NCBI GenBank assembly: GCA_045586995.1
Contig: JAZNBI010000063.1
Span: 1-29,613 of the forward strand
Direction of reading: 5' to 3'
DNA from: JAZNBI01 sp045586995
GTDB taxonomy: Bacteria > Bacillota > Clostridia > Oscillospirales > CAG-272
Length of the DNA: 29,613 nt
Numbering within the stretch: the first letter of the stretch is position 1; the number at the start of each line of letters is the position of its first letter. Of the stretch, positions 16,150-22,210 are shown one piece after another. Below the pieces are notes generated by a model. That model had not been told where the DNA came from and ran no database searches. It saw only the letters and a list, made by a program, of their open reading frames with translations. The position numbers and the translations under genes are program-made.

Positions 16150-16178
16150 ATTATAATACACGGAGTAATTTTTTTCAA
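16150..16178 (-). promoter_or_regulatory. SigA promoter for the acetyltransferase-methyltransferase unit
   Basis: On the minus strand TTGAAA (16173-16178), 17 bp, perfect TATAAT (16150-16155). Confidence 0.78.
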
Positions 16179-16226
16179 TAAATTTTATAAAATTTGAGCG
16201 CTTGAGTTTATTTTTTTCGAAAAATA

Positions 16227-16235
16227 TGATATAAT
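16227..16235 (+). promoter_or_regulatory. Extended -10 promoter for the pre-ATP-grasp/MurE-like pair
   Basis: TGATATAAT (16227-16235) is a TGN-extended perfect -10. No good -35 lies 17 bp upstream, which is acceptable for extended -10 promoters. It is about 45 bp ahead of the start at 16280. Confidence 0.55.
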
Positions 16236-16279
16236 TAAATATATTTTTAAATACATTGAAAAATTCGCGGAGGACAAAA

Positions 16280-16633
16280 ATGAAATTTGCCCCGAAAACG
16301 GTAATGTTGCCTGTTTTGTTAGGTTCAAATGCGACATCCCGAACGGTAGCGCATCGACTTTACAAAAAATATTCCATGATATCATACATATTTGATACCT
16401 CGCGTTCCGCGGATACGCTATTTTCGGTTTATATGAGATTTCACAAAATAAAGCCGACGTGCTTTTGTGATTTTTTGATTATGGAGTTAATTGATTTTTC
16501 AACGAAAATGAATGATTACACGCTCGTTCTCATCCCCTGTACGAAGGAATATGAGGAGCTTGTGTCGGAAAACGCCGCATCACTTGAACAAAGCTTCATT
16601 ATTTCCGACGTTAACTTCGAGATTGAAACTTAA
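16280..16633 (+). CDS. Small protein resembling an isolated pre-ATP-grasp N-domain
   Basis: This 117-residue protein is unassigned by strong motif but its layout is suggestive. It starts MKFAPKTVMLPVLLGSNATS, RTVAHRLYKKYSMISYIFD and later has YTLVLIPCTKEYEELVSENA. This recalls the first roughly 110 residues of bacterial carboxylate-amine ligases (ATP-grasp, D-aspartate-ligase-like), where a PVLLG-x(n)-AR strand-helix unit precedes the catalytic domain. The ATP-binding lysines and metal-binding Glu/Asn of the catalytic part are absent: the gene simply ends. The ATG at 16280 is chosen for GCGGAGGACAAAA upstream. It lies 21 bp ahead of the MurE-family gene, so the two are probably cotranscribed. 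It may be a remnant or a working single-domain partner; I cannot tell which. Confidence 0.6.
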   Translation: MKFAPKTVMLPVLLGSNATSRTVAHRLYKKYSMISYIFDTSRSADTLFSVYMRFHKIKPTCFCDFLIMELIDFSTKMNDYTLVLIPCTKEYEELVSENAASLEQSFIISDVNFEIET

Positions 16634-16654
16634 TTTCGGGAAAGGATAAATAAT

Positions 16655-18130
16655 ATGCTTTTATCTGTGCTTTTATCTGAAATCGAATATTCCTGCGGAA
16701 ATTTTCGAGATGTTGATATAGATTCGGTTTTTATCGATTCCCGAAAGTTTGACAGTGCGCAAAGCGTATTTGTATGCATAAAAGGCGCTGTATGTAACGG
16801 ACATTCATATGCCGAATCCTTGTATAAAAAGGGCTGCCGAGTTTTTGTTTGCAGCGAGCCGATTTCATTGCCGAAGGATTCTGTTGTTATATACGTTTCG
16901 GATACCCTTGATGCTTTAGCCAAAATTTCTGCGAAATTTTATAACCATCCCTCGCGCGAAATGTCTGTTATCGGTATTACCGGAACAAAGGGTAAGACCT
17001 CTACATCGCTTATGATATACAATGTTCTCAGCCAAAGCGGAATTTCCGCAGGATATATAGGTTCAAACGGCGTAGAATTTTTAAATCATCATTTTGATAC
17101 CGAAAATACTACTCCCAACGCGCTCGAGCTTCAGCGCTATATGCGTATTATGGCAGACAGTCAGGTGCGTTGCGTGGTGTTAGAGGTTTCATCGCAGGCG
17201 TTGTTTTTAAAACGTGTTGAGTGTATTGATTTTGACATTTGCGTTTTCACAAACATTTCTCCCGACCATATCGGCGAGTTTGAGCATCCTACCTTTGAGC
17301 ATTATAAAAGCTGTAAAAAATCGCTTTTTGAGAGATACGGAGTTAAAACCGCGGTGTTAAATTCCGACGACGCCGTTTCCGAGGAAATATTCTCAAGCTT
17401 TTCGGGAAACAAAACAACCTATTCCATTGAAAAAAAATCGAATAATATGGCATCGAATATATTTTTTCACCGTTCGGGAGCAACTCTTTATACATCCTTT
17501 ACTTATTCATACGACAAGGGAAAAATCGCCGTTGATATTCCCATGCCGGGATATATAAACGTCAGCAATGCGCTTGCCGCAATATCGGTTTGCCGCGAGC
17601 TTGGATTTGAGGTTGGCGATATCGTCGCGGCATTGAAAAACGTACGGATATCGGGACGCTTTGAGCCGATAAACGCTTTGCCGTATTCTTCTTTTATAAT
17701 TGACTACGCGCACAACGGCTCAAGCATGCGTTCAGCGCTTGAGTCCTTGCGAAAATATAATCCGTCACGGCTTATATGCCTTTTCGGTACAGTCGGGGAA
17801 AGAACGAAAATGCGCCGCGCAGATCTCGCAAAAGCGGCCTGCGCGCTTGCCGATTTCAGTATAATCACTTCGGATAATCCCAATTTTGAATCCCCCGAAG
17901 CAATAGCCGCCGAGATAGCGTCGCATTTTGATGACAGTTCAAAATACACGATAATATGCGACCGAGAAAAAGCCCTTAAATATGCCGTATCCTTCGCAAA
18001 GCCGGGAGATATTTTTTTGATTGCGGGTAAAGGACACGAAAGGCATCAGCTTGTTAACGGAGTTAAATTGCCATTTTGCGAACGCGATATAATCATATCC
18101 GAAGGATTGAATTTGCTCGCAAAGAAATAA
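16655..18130 (+). CDS. MurE-family UDP-N-acetylmuramyl peptide synthetase
   Basis: This ATP-dependent cytoplasmic ligase adds an amino acid to a UDP-MurNAc peptide or similar acceptor. The 491-residue protein has the three Mur ligase domains: an N-terminal UDP-binding part (VFIDSRKFDSAQSVFVCIKG), a central ATPase (GITGTKGKTSTSLM, the DTENTTPNALEL loop, VLEVSSQAL, FTNISPDHIGEFEHPTFEHY, CKKSLFE with the Lys usually carbamylated), and a C-terminal domain with GRFEP, IDYAHNGSSMRSAL and AGKGHERHQ. The amino-acid-selecting motif is DNPNFES rather than the DNPR of meso-DAP-adding MurE. The EHPTFEHY variant is seen in MurE paralogues. It may be the primary MurE or a second paralogue; no other mur genes are nearby. 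The ribosome site at 16639 (GGGAAAGGA) supports the start. Confidence 0.85.
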   Translation: MLLSVLLSEIEYSCGNFRDVDIDSVFIDSRKFDSAQSVFVCIKGAVCNGHSYAESLYKKGCRVFVCSEPISLPKDSVVIYVSDTLDALAKISAKFYNHPSREMSVIGITGTKGKTSTSLMIYNVLSQSGISAGYIGSNGVEFLNHHFDTENTTPNALELQRYMRIMADSQVRCVVLEVSSQALFLKRVECIDFDICVFTNISPDHIGEFEHPTFEHYKSCKKSLFERYGVKTAVLNSDDAVSEEIFSSFSGNKTTYSIEKKSNNMASNIFFHRSGATLYTSFTYSYDKGKIAVDIPMPGYINVSNALAAISVCRELGFEVGDIVAALKNVRISGRFEPINALPYSSFIIDYAHNGSSMRSALESLRKYNPSRLICLFGTVGERTKMRRADLAKAACALADFSIITSDNPNFESPEAIAAEIASHFDDSSKYTIICDREKALKYAVSFAKPGDIFLIAGKGHERHQLVNGVKLPFCERDIIISEGLNLLAKK

Positions 18131-18220
18131 AAAATATTTTCGCATTTTTTACATTTTCTTGTAAAATTTTGATATAAACTTATATTTTTTAGTATAAAAC
18201 GCAGAAATATATTATTACTA

Positions 18221-18249
18221 TTGCAACATTGAAATTTTTTGTGTATAAT
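18221..18249 (+). promoter_or_regulatory. SigA promoter for glyA
   Basis: TTGCAA (18221-18226), 17 bp, perfect TATAAT (18244-18249). It indicates that glyA is transcribed independently of the upstream MurE-like gene. Confidence 0.78.
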
Positions 18250-18287
18250 ATATTGTATATTTATATTAAATTTGAGGAGTAACGCTA

Positions 18288-19535
18288 ATGATTAAAGAAA
18301 TGATTTCTAAAATCGGTCAATTCGACCCCGAAGTATCGAATGCAATCTCAGATGAACTTGTACGTCAGCAAAATGGGCTCGAAATGATTGCTTCTGAAAA
18401 TTTTGTATCGGAAACCGTATTGCTTGCTGCTGGTTCTGTTATGACAAACAAATACGCAGAGGGATATCCCGCAAAGCGTTATTACGGCGGTTGTCAATGC
18501 GTTGACGTCGTTGAAAATTTGGCTATTGAACGCGCTAAGGAGCTTTTCGGAGCTAAATTTGCAAACGTTCAACCGCACAGCGGATCTCAGGCAAATACCG
18601 CAGTATATGTCGCGCTTCTCAAGGCGGGCGACACTGTTATGGGAATGAGTCTTGCCGACGGCGGACATCTTACACACGGCAGTCCCGTTAACCTTTCGGG
18701 CTTGTACTATAATTTCGTTTCCTACGGTGTTGACAGCGAAACACACGTAATAGACTATGATAAATTCGATAAAATGGCAAAGGAATGTCGCCCTAAGCTT
18801 ATAGTTGCCGGTGCATCTGCTTATCCGAGAGTAATCGATTTTGAAAGAATGGCGAAAACCGCACATGACGTCGGTGCTTATTTCATGGTTGATATGGCTC
18901 ACATTGCAGGTCTTGTTGCCGCAGGCGAGCATCCGAGCCCCATTCCCTATGCAGACGTAGTCACCACAACTACACACAAAACTCTGCGCGGACCGAGAGG
19001 CGGATTGATTCTTTGCAACGACGAGGAAATTGCCAAAAAGATAAACAAGGCAATATTCCCCGGTATTCAAGGCGGACCTCTTATGCATATTATTGCCGCT
19101 AAAGCAGTGGCTTTAAAGGAAGCACTCTCCCCCGAATTCAAGCAATATCAGCACAACGTAGTTGTCAATTCCAAAGCACTTGCACAAGCACTTGTTGAAA
19201 ACGGATTCAGCCTTGTTTCCGGCGGAACAGACAATCACCTCATTTTGCTTGACCTTCGTCCTATGAACATTACGGGTAAGGATTTTGAACGCCGCCTTGG
19301 AGAAGTTCATATCACGGTCAATAAAAATGCTATCCCCAACGACCCGCAGTCACCCTTTATCACATCGGGCGTTCGCGTAGGAACACCTGCGCTGACCTCT
19401 CGCGGTATGGGAGTTGAGGAAATGAAAAAAATCGCGCATCTGTTCTTACTTACAGCTACCGATTTTGACAACAGTGCAGATTATATTCGTGAAGAAGTTG
19501 CAAAGCTTGCAAAAGCTTTCCCGCTTTACGAATAA
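18288..19535 (+). CDS. glyA: Serine hydroxymethyltransferase
   Basis: GlyA is the cytoplasmic PLP enzyme that interconverts serine and glycine while loading one-carbon units onto tetrahydrofolate. The 415-residue length is standard. Motifs include QQNGLEMIASENFVS at the N-terminus, NKYAEGYPAKRYYGGCQCVD, VQPHSGSQANTAVY, HLTHGSPVNLSG and VDMAHIAGLVAAG. The PLP lysine is in TTTTHKTLRGPRGG, Lys231 by my count. The C-terminal GVRVGTPALTSRGM is also present. The start follows TTGAGGAGTAACGCTA. It is monocistronic, with its own promoter. The accessory island begins 21 bp past its stop. Confidence 0.98.
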   Translation: MIKEMISKIGQFDPEVSNAISDELVRQQNGLEMIASENFVSETVLLAAGSVMTNKYAEGYPAKRYYGGCQCVDVVENLAIERAKELFGAKFANVQPHSGSQANTAVYVALLKAGDTVMGMSLADGGHLTHGSPVNLSGLYYNFVSYGVDSETHVIDYDKFDKMAKECRPKLIVAGASAYPRVIDFERMAKTAHDVGAYFMVDMAHIAGLVAAGEHPSPIPYADVVTTTTHKTLRGPRGGLILCNDEEIAKKINKAIFPGIQGGPLMHIIAAKAVALKEALSPEFKQYQHNVVVNSKALAQALVENGFSLVSGGTDNHLILLDLRPMNITGKDFERRLGEVHITVNKNAIPNDPQSPFITSGVRVGTPALTSRGMGVEEMKKIAHLFLLTATDFDNSADYIREEVAKLAKAFPLYE

Positions 19536-19555
19536 TAAAACAAAATAAAAATTTT

Positions 19556-19572
19556 TAAAAGGGCTTTCGCAA
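19556..19572 (+). repeat. Left 17-bp inverted repeat of the island
   Basis: TAAAAGGGCTTTCGCAA, identical to the reverse complement of 20712-20728. Matching stops at the next base on both sides. Confidence 0.85.
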
Positions 19573-19656
19573 AATGCGTGATGTTCTTATCGGAGAAATC
19601 ACAAATCAGTTTGCCCATATGACGTAGATTTGCGTCGCAGTAAACCAAATGATTAG

Positions 19657-19686
19657 CCCCGACAGATTTTCTAATGTCTGTCGGGG
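19657..19686. terminator. Strong hairpin, possible bidirectional terminator
   Basis: CCCCGACAGA (19657-19666) pairs perfectly with TCTGTCGGGG (19677-19686) around a 10-nt loop. It lies between glyA and the zinc-ribbon gene, which converge on it. The following T content is low on both strands, so termination is plausible but not certain. Confidence 0.55.
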
Positions 19687-19758
19687 TATTTGCGTATTCA
19701 ATAAATTGGAATTGGTAGATTTTTCAATCATCAATCTTATAAAAAATCATTTTTGTAC

Positions 19759-19944
19759 TTAATCCTCTTCGGTGTAATCACAGTTGGAACAAACCCATTC
19801 ATCGCCATCCCAGTGTAAACAGCCACCACATTCAGGGCAAGGTCTGATTTCTTCATCATCCTCCTCTAATTCTCCAGAGCAATAAGGACAATGGCTGTAC
19901 TCAGATTCATCATATACCTTGTCACAAAAAGGACACATCTGCAT
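19759..19944 (-). CDS. Small double zinc-ribbon protein
   Basis: This 61-residue acidic protein carries four C-x-x-C pairs: CPFC, CPYC, CPEC and CSNC. They would form one or two zinc-binding ribbons, with the second ribbon (RPCPECGGCLHW...WVCSNCDYTEED) resembling rubredoxin-like or transcription-factor-like knuckles. A stretch of Glu/Asp (ELEEDDEEI) joins the halves. The start at 19944 is chosen because AAGGAGTTGACAAAA precedes it; in-frame ATGs farther up overlap that ribosome site. The function is unknown; such proteins often bind nucleic acid or protein partners. It lies inside the inverted-repeat island and on the same strand as the DUF559 gene, 277 bp beyond its stop, with the palindromes between. 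Confidence 0.75.
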   Translation of the reverse strand: MQMCPFCDKVYDESEYSHCPYCSGELEEDDEEIRPCPECGGCLHWDGDEWVCSNCDYTEED

Positions 19945-19974
19945 TTTTGTCAACTCCTTCATAATCAAGATTAC

Positions 19975-20004
19975 ATCATAAAAATGATATTAGCGTAGGA
20001 TCAA
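19975..20004 (-). promoter_or_regulatory. Possible promoter of the zinc-ribbon gene
   Basis: On the minus strand TTGATC (19999-20004), 18 bp, TATGAT (19975-19980). It is a moderate match placed about 30 bp ahead of the start. Confidence 0.45.
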
Positions 20005-20083
20005 AAACCATCTAATTTTCAAATCCCTATTTAACGCTCTGTTTTATCGCCAGTTTCGCCTTTGTATTACGGCGTTGCTTACA

Positions 20084-20253
20084 ATGGGCAAAGCCCATAC
20101 CCATAAGGTTGCACGTACCTAAGGATCCCTCTGGGAGGGAGCTGTCAGCGAAGCTGACTGAGGGAGAGTGCGTTACAATGAAGTAAATCTAAACTTCAAG
20201 TCACGCAGGCTCCTTCCACCGCTAACGCGGTCCCCCTCCCTCTCGGAGGGAGG
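20084..20253. repeat. Cluster of GC-rich palindromes (dispersed-repeat type)
   Basis: Five hairpins occur in 170 bp: ATGGGC/GCCCAT (20084-20098), CCCTC/GAGGG (20127-20139), GTCAGC/GCTGAC (20144-20158), ACCGC/GCGGT (20218-20231) and CCTCCCTC/GAGGGAGG (20235-20253). The composition differs sharply from the AT-rich surroundings. Such GGGAGG and GTCAGC-GAA-GCTGAC palindromes are familiar to me from intergenic repeats of gut Clostridia, which is recollection rather than a search. The last two hairpins overlap the 3' end of the DUF559 gene. Confidence 0.7.
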
Positions 20254-20599
20254 CTTTCACGGCGGCATGGATATACTCGCAGACACCCCGAAAGTTGGTA
20301 TTGATTTGTCTGTTTGTAAATCGAATCACCTTCAAATCATATCCTTCAAGGATTTCGGTTCGAAATTCATCTTTTTGTCTGCCTTCTTCGGTATAATGCT
20401 GTGAACCATCGATTTCTATAATCAATTTTGCTTTATGACAATAAAAGTCTGCTATAAAATTATCGATTGCTTTTTGGCGTTGAAATCTCACTTCGTATTT
20501 TGACAAAAAGTCGTACCATAAATGATTTTCTTGTGGAGTTGCGTTTTTACGTAGATTTTTGGCAAGAGTAATATTCTTCTTGTTATAATCAAGCGACAT
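20222..20599 (-). CDS. DUF559 endonuclease-domain protein (VSR-like fold)
   Basis: This 125-residue protein matches the DUF559 group of PD-(D/E)XK nucleases related to very-short-patch repair endonuclease. Signatures are NLRKNATPQENHLWYDFL at the N-terminus, VRFQRQKAIDNFIADFYC with the catalytic Asp, KLIIEIDGSQHYTEEGRQKD with the E-x-D catalytic pair, and DLKVIRFTNRQI near the C-terminus. The DNA target is unknown. The last residues KASLREGGGPR and the TAG stop are encoded by the palindromic repeat at 20218-20253, which suggests that insertion of the repeat trimmed or extended the original end. The start at 20599 follows GGCGGAGCAAAT. It lies inside the 17-bp inverted repeats. Confidence 0.87.
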   Translation of the reverse strand: MSLDYNKKNITLAKNLRKNATPQENHLWYDFLSKYEVRFQRQKAIDNFIADFYCHKAKLIIEIDGSQHYTEEGRQKDEFRTEILEGYDLKVIRFTNRQINTNFRGVCEYIHAAVKASLREGGGPR

Positions 20600-20681
20600 A
20601 TTTGCTCCGCCAAAGCTTTAGTGTATCCATTATAACATAAATCGGCAGAGAAAACAATATCTCTGCCCAAATTTTGTACAT
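20589..20681 (-). CDS. Possible 30-residue leader ORF overlapping the DUF559 start
   Basis: An ATG at 20681 follows a near-ideal AACGGAGGATTTAT. The frame encodes 30 residues (MYKIWAEILFSLPIYVIMDT then LKLWRSKYVA) with a hydrophobic middle and basic end, and its stop overlaps the DUF559 start by 11 bp. A perfect hairpin (GGCAGAGA/TCTCTGCC, 20644-20667) lies within it. Real expression is uncertain, since the best DUF559 promoter lies inside this frame. Confidence 0.3.
   Translation of the reverse strand: MYKIWAEILFSLPIYVIMDTLKLWRSKYVA
20629..20657 (-). promoter_or_regulatory. Promoter of the DUF559 gene
   Basis: On the minus strand TTGTTT (20652-20657), 17 bp, perfect TATAAT (20629-20634), about 30 bp before the start. 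Part of the hairpin at 20644-20667 overlaps the -35 and spacer. Confidence 0.65.
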
Positions 20682-20711
20682 ATAAATCCTCCGTTAAGGA
20701 CAACCGACAAA

Positions 20712-20728
20712 TTGCGAAAGCCCTTTTA
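20712..20728 (-). repeat. Right 17-bp inverted repeat of the island
   Basis: TTGCGAAAGCCCTTTTA, the exact reverse complement of 19556-19572. It lies 22 bp from the malQ stop. Confidence 0.85.
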
Positions 20729-20750
20729 TGCTTTATATCTCGACATGTTT

Positions 20751-22184
20751 TTATTTTCTTCCAAACAGACGGTTTAATCTGTTATATTTTTCGCGGTCTA
20801 TGCTATCAAGCTGTTCGCGAGTCAGGCGATAGCCCCAATTCCCGTCTGCGCACCCGGGAACGTTCATTCTTGTATCCGCTCCGTATACAAGTAGATCCTG
20901 TATCGGCAAAATCGCAAGACCTGCATGGCTGCGCAGCAATTCTTCGACAACGTAACCGCACGCCTCGCTCCAATCAGAACCTCTGTATGAGCAATATGAA
21001 AAAATTTTCTCTCTTGTTTTTTCATCAATTTCCCAAATGTGACCAAGTAGAGTATTGTTATCGTGCGTTCCCGTATATGCCACACAATTTTCGATATAAT
21101 TATGAGGTAAATGCGGAGAAGCACAATCCCCCGTAAACGCGAACTGAAAGACCCTCATACCGGGAAAGCCGCTGTAATCTACAAGCTTTCTGACGCTTTC
21201 GGTAATCTCCCCAAGATCCTCTGCTATAATCAGCTTATCTTCGGAAATTTCGGAAATGCAATTTATAATGTCTTTTCCCGGACTTTGTATCCATTTGCCC
21301 TCTTTAGCGCTTTTTGCCAAAGCGGGTATGCTCCAATACGTATCAAACGCGCGAAAGTGGTCTATTCTTACGGCGTCAAAAAGTCGCAGATTATGCTTTA
21401 TGCGGTCGCTCCAAAAGGAAAAGTTATCCTTTTTCATCTCGTCATAGTCGTACAAAGGGTTTCCCCAAAGCTGCCCCTCCGACGCAAAATAATCCGGCGG
21501 AACTCCTGCGACGTTTTTAGGATTTCCCTTCTCATCAAGTTGAAAATATTTTTGATTGTTGCATACGTCGCTGCTGTCATAATCAACGTAAATCGGTATG
21601 TCACCGATAATTTTTATACCCTTTGAATTTGCGTACTGCTTTATTTCATTCCATTCCGAAAAAAATTCGTACTGAATAAATTTCCACATAAAAAGTTCTT
21701 CGTCATCGATTTTTGATGTTGTCCATTTATTCCACGGAGCACCTAAATTCGCATCTTTTCGCGCCATAAATTCGCAGAAATTCTTGATGTGCGGATTATT
21801 TTGCGCAAATTTCTCTACCTCTTCCCTGTTTTCAACACGAAGCGATGCTTTTTTCAACAATAACAACCGCTCTTTTGAAAGACGTTCAAATTCGCAAACA
21901 TACGGCGTTTTTTGACAGCACGTACCCAACTCCTCTGCACTTATTAAATTTTTGTCAAAAAGCTTTTTGGGAGAGATAAAATAAGGATTCAGAGAAAATG
22001 AGGAATATGCTTTATACGGAGAGTTATTCGCGTCCGTCATGCAAAATGGCAGAACCTGCCAATATGAAAATCCGCAGTCATCAAGAAAATCAACAAAATA
22101 TTTTGCCTCATCTCCAAAATTTCCTATTGAATAATCTCCAAACAACGTTGAAATGTGCATCAAAACTCCGCTTGCTCTTTTCAT
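20751..22184 (-). CDS. malQ: 4-alpha-glucanotransferase (amylomaltase)
   Basis: MalQ is a GH77 cytoplasmic enzyme that disproportionates alpha-1,4-glucans, linking maltodextrins and glycogen. The 477-residue protein begins RASGVLMHISTLFGDYSIGN and has YWQVLPFCMTDANNSPY. The GH77 catalytic residues are visible: nucleophile Asp in DAVRIDHFRAFDTYW near residue 285, acid/base Glu in LIIAEDLGEI near 332, and Asp in YTGTHDNNTLLGH near 378. The start follows GAAGGGGTTTGAACA. It sits 26 bp downstream of polA on the same strand, so it is probably cotranscribed with polA, an unusual pairing for a carbohydrate gene. It complements the glgBCD operon functionally. Confidence 0.96.
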   Translation of the reverse strand: MKRASGVLMHISTLFGDYSIGNFGDEAKYFVDFLDDCGFSYWQVLPFCMTDANNSPYKAYSSFSLNPYFISPKKLFDKNLISAEELGTCCQKTPYVCEFERLSKERLLLLKKASLRVENREEVEKFAQNNPHIKNFCEFMARKDANLGAPWNKWTTSKIDDEELFMWKFIQYEFFSEWNEIKQYANSKGIKIIGDIPIYVDYDSSDVCNNQKYFQLDEKGNPKNVAGVPPDYFASEGQLWGNPLYDYDEMKKDNFSFWSDRIKHNLRLFDAVRIDHFRAFDTYWSIPALAKSAKEGKWIQSPGKDIINCISEISEDKLIIAEDLGEITESVRKLVDYSGFPGMRVFQFAFTGDCASPHLPHNYIENCVAYTGTHDNNTLLGHIWEIDEKTREKIFSYCSYRGSDWSEACGYVVEELLRSHAGLAILPIQDLLVYGADTRMNVPGCADGNWGYRLTREQLDSIDREKYNRLNRLFGRK

Positions 22185-22210
22185 TGTTCAAACCCCTTCC
22201 GAATTAACGA

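Larger units (their letters stand above)
19556..20728. mobile_element. Putative inverted-repeat-bounded island with DUF559 and zinc-ribbon genes
   Basis: The 17-bp sequence TAAAAGGGCTTTCGCAA (19556-19572) recurs as a perfect inverted copy at 20712-20728. The pair encloses a double zinc-ribbon protein, a palindrome cluster and a DUF559 endonuclease, all on the minus strand. With TA as target duplication the core inverted repeats are 15 bp, as in TA-targeting elements. No transposase is inside. The segment sits between the convergent ends of glyA and malQ, a neutral landing place. The mobile nature is inference. Confidence 0.4.

Noticed and set aside
18348..19088. 246-codon open frame on the minus strand inside glyA
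   Set aside because: It is antisense to a highly conserved enzyme, lacks a ribosome site, and its Cys/His-rich composition reflects reverse-complement codons.
19556..20728. Classical insertion sequence
   Set aside because: No transposase frame (DDE, HUH or tyrosine type) lies between the inverted repeats, so I call it only a putative island.
21111..21626. 171-codon plus-strand frame inside malQ
   Set aside because: Shadow of the malQ catalytic region; no ribosome site.
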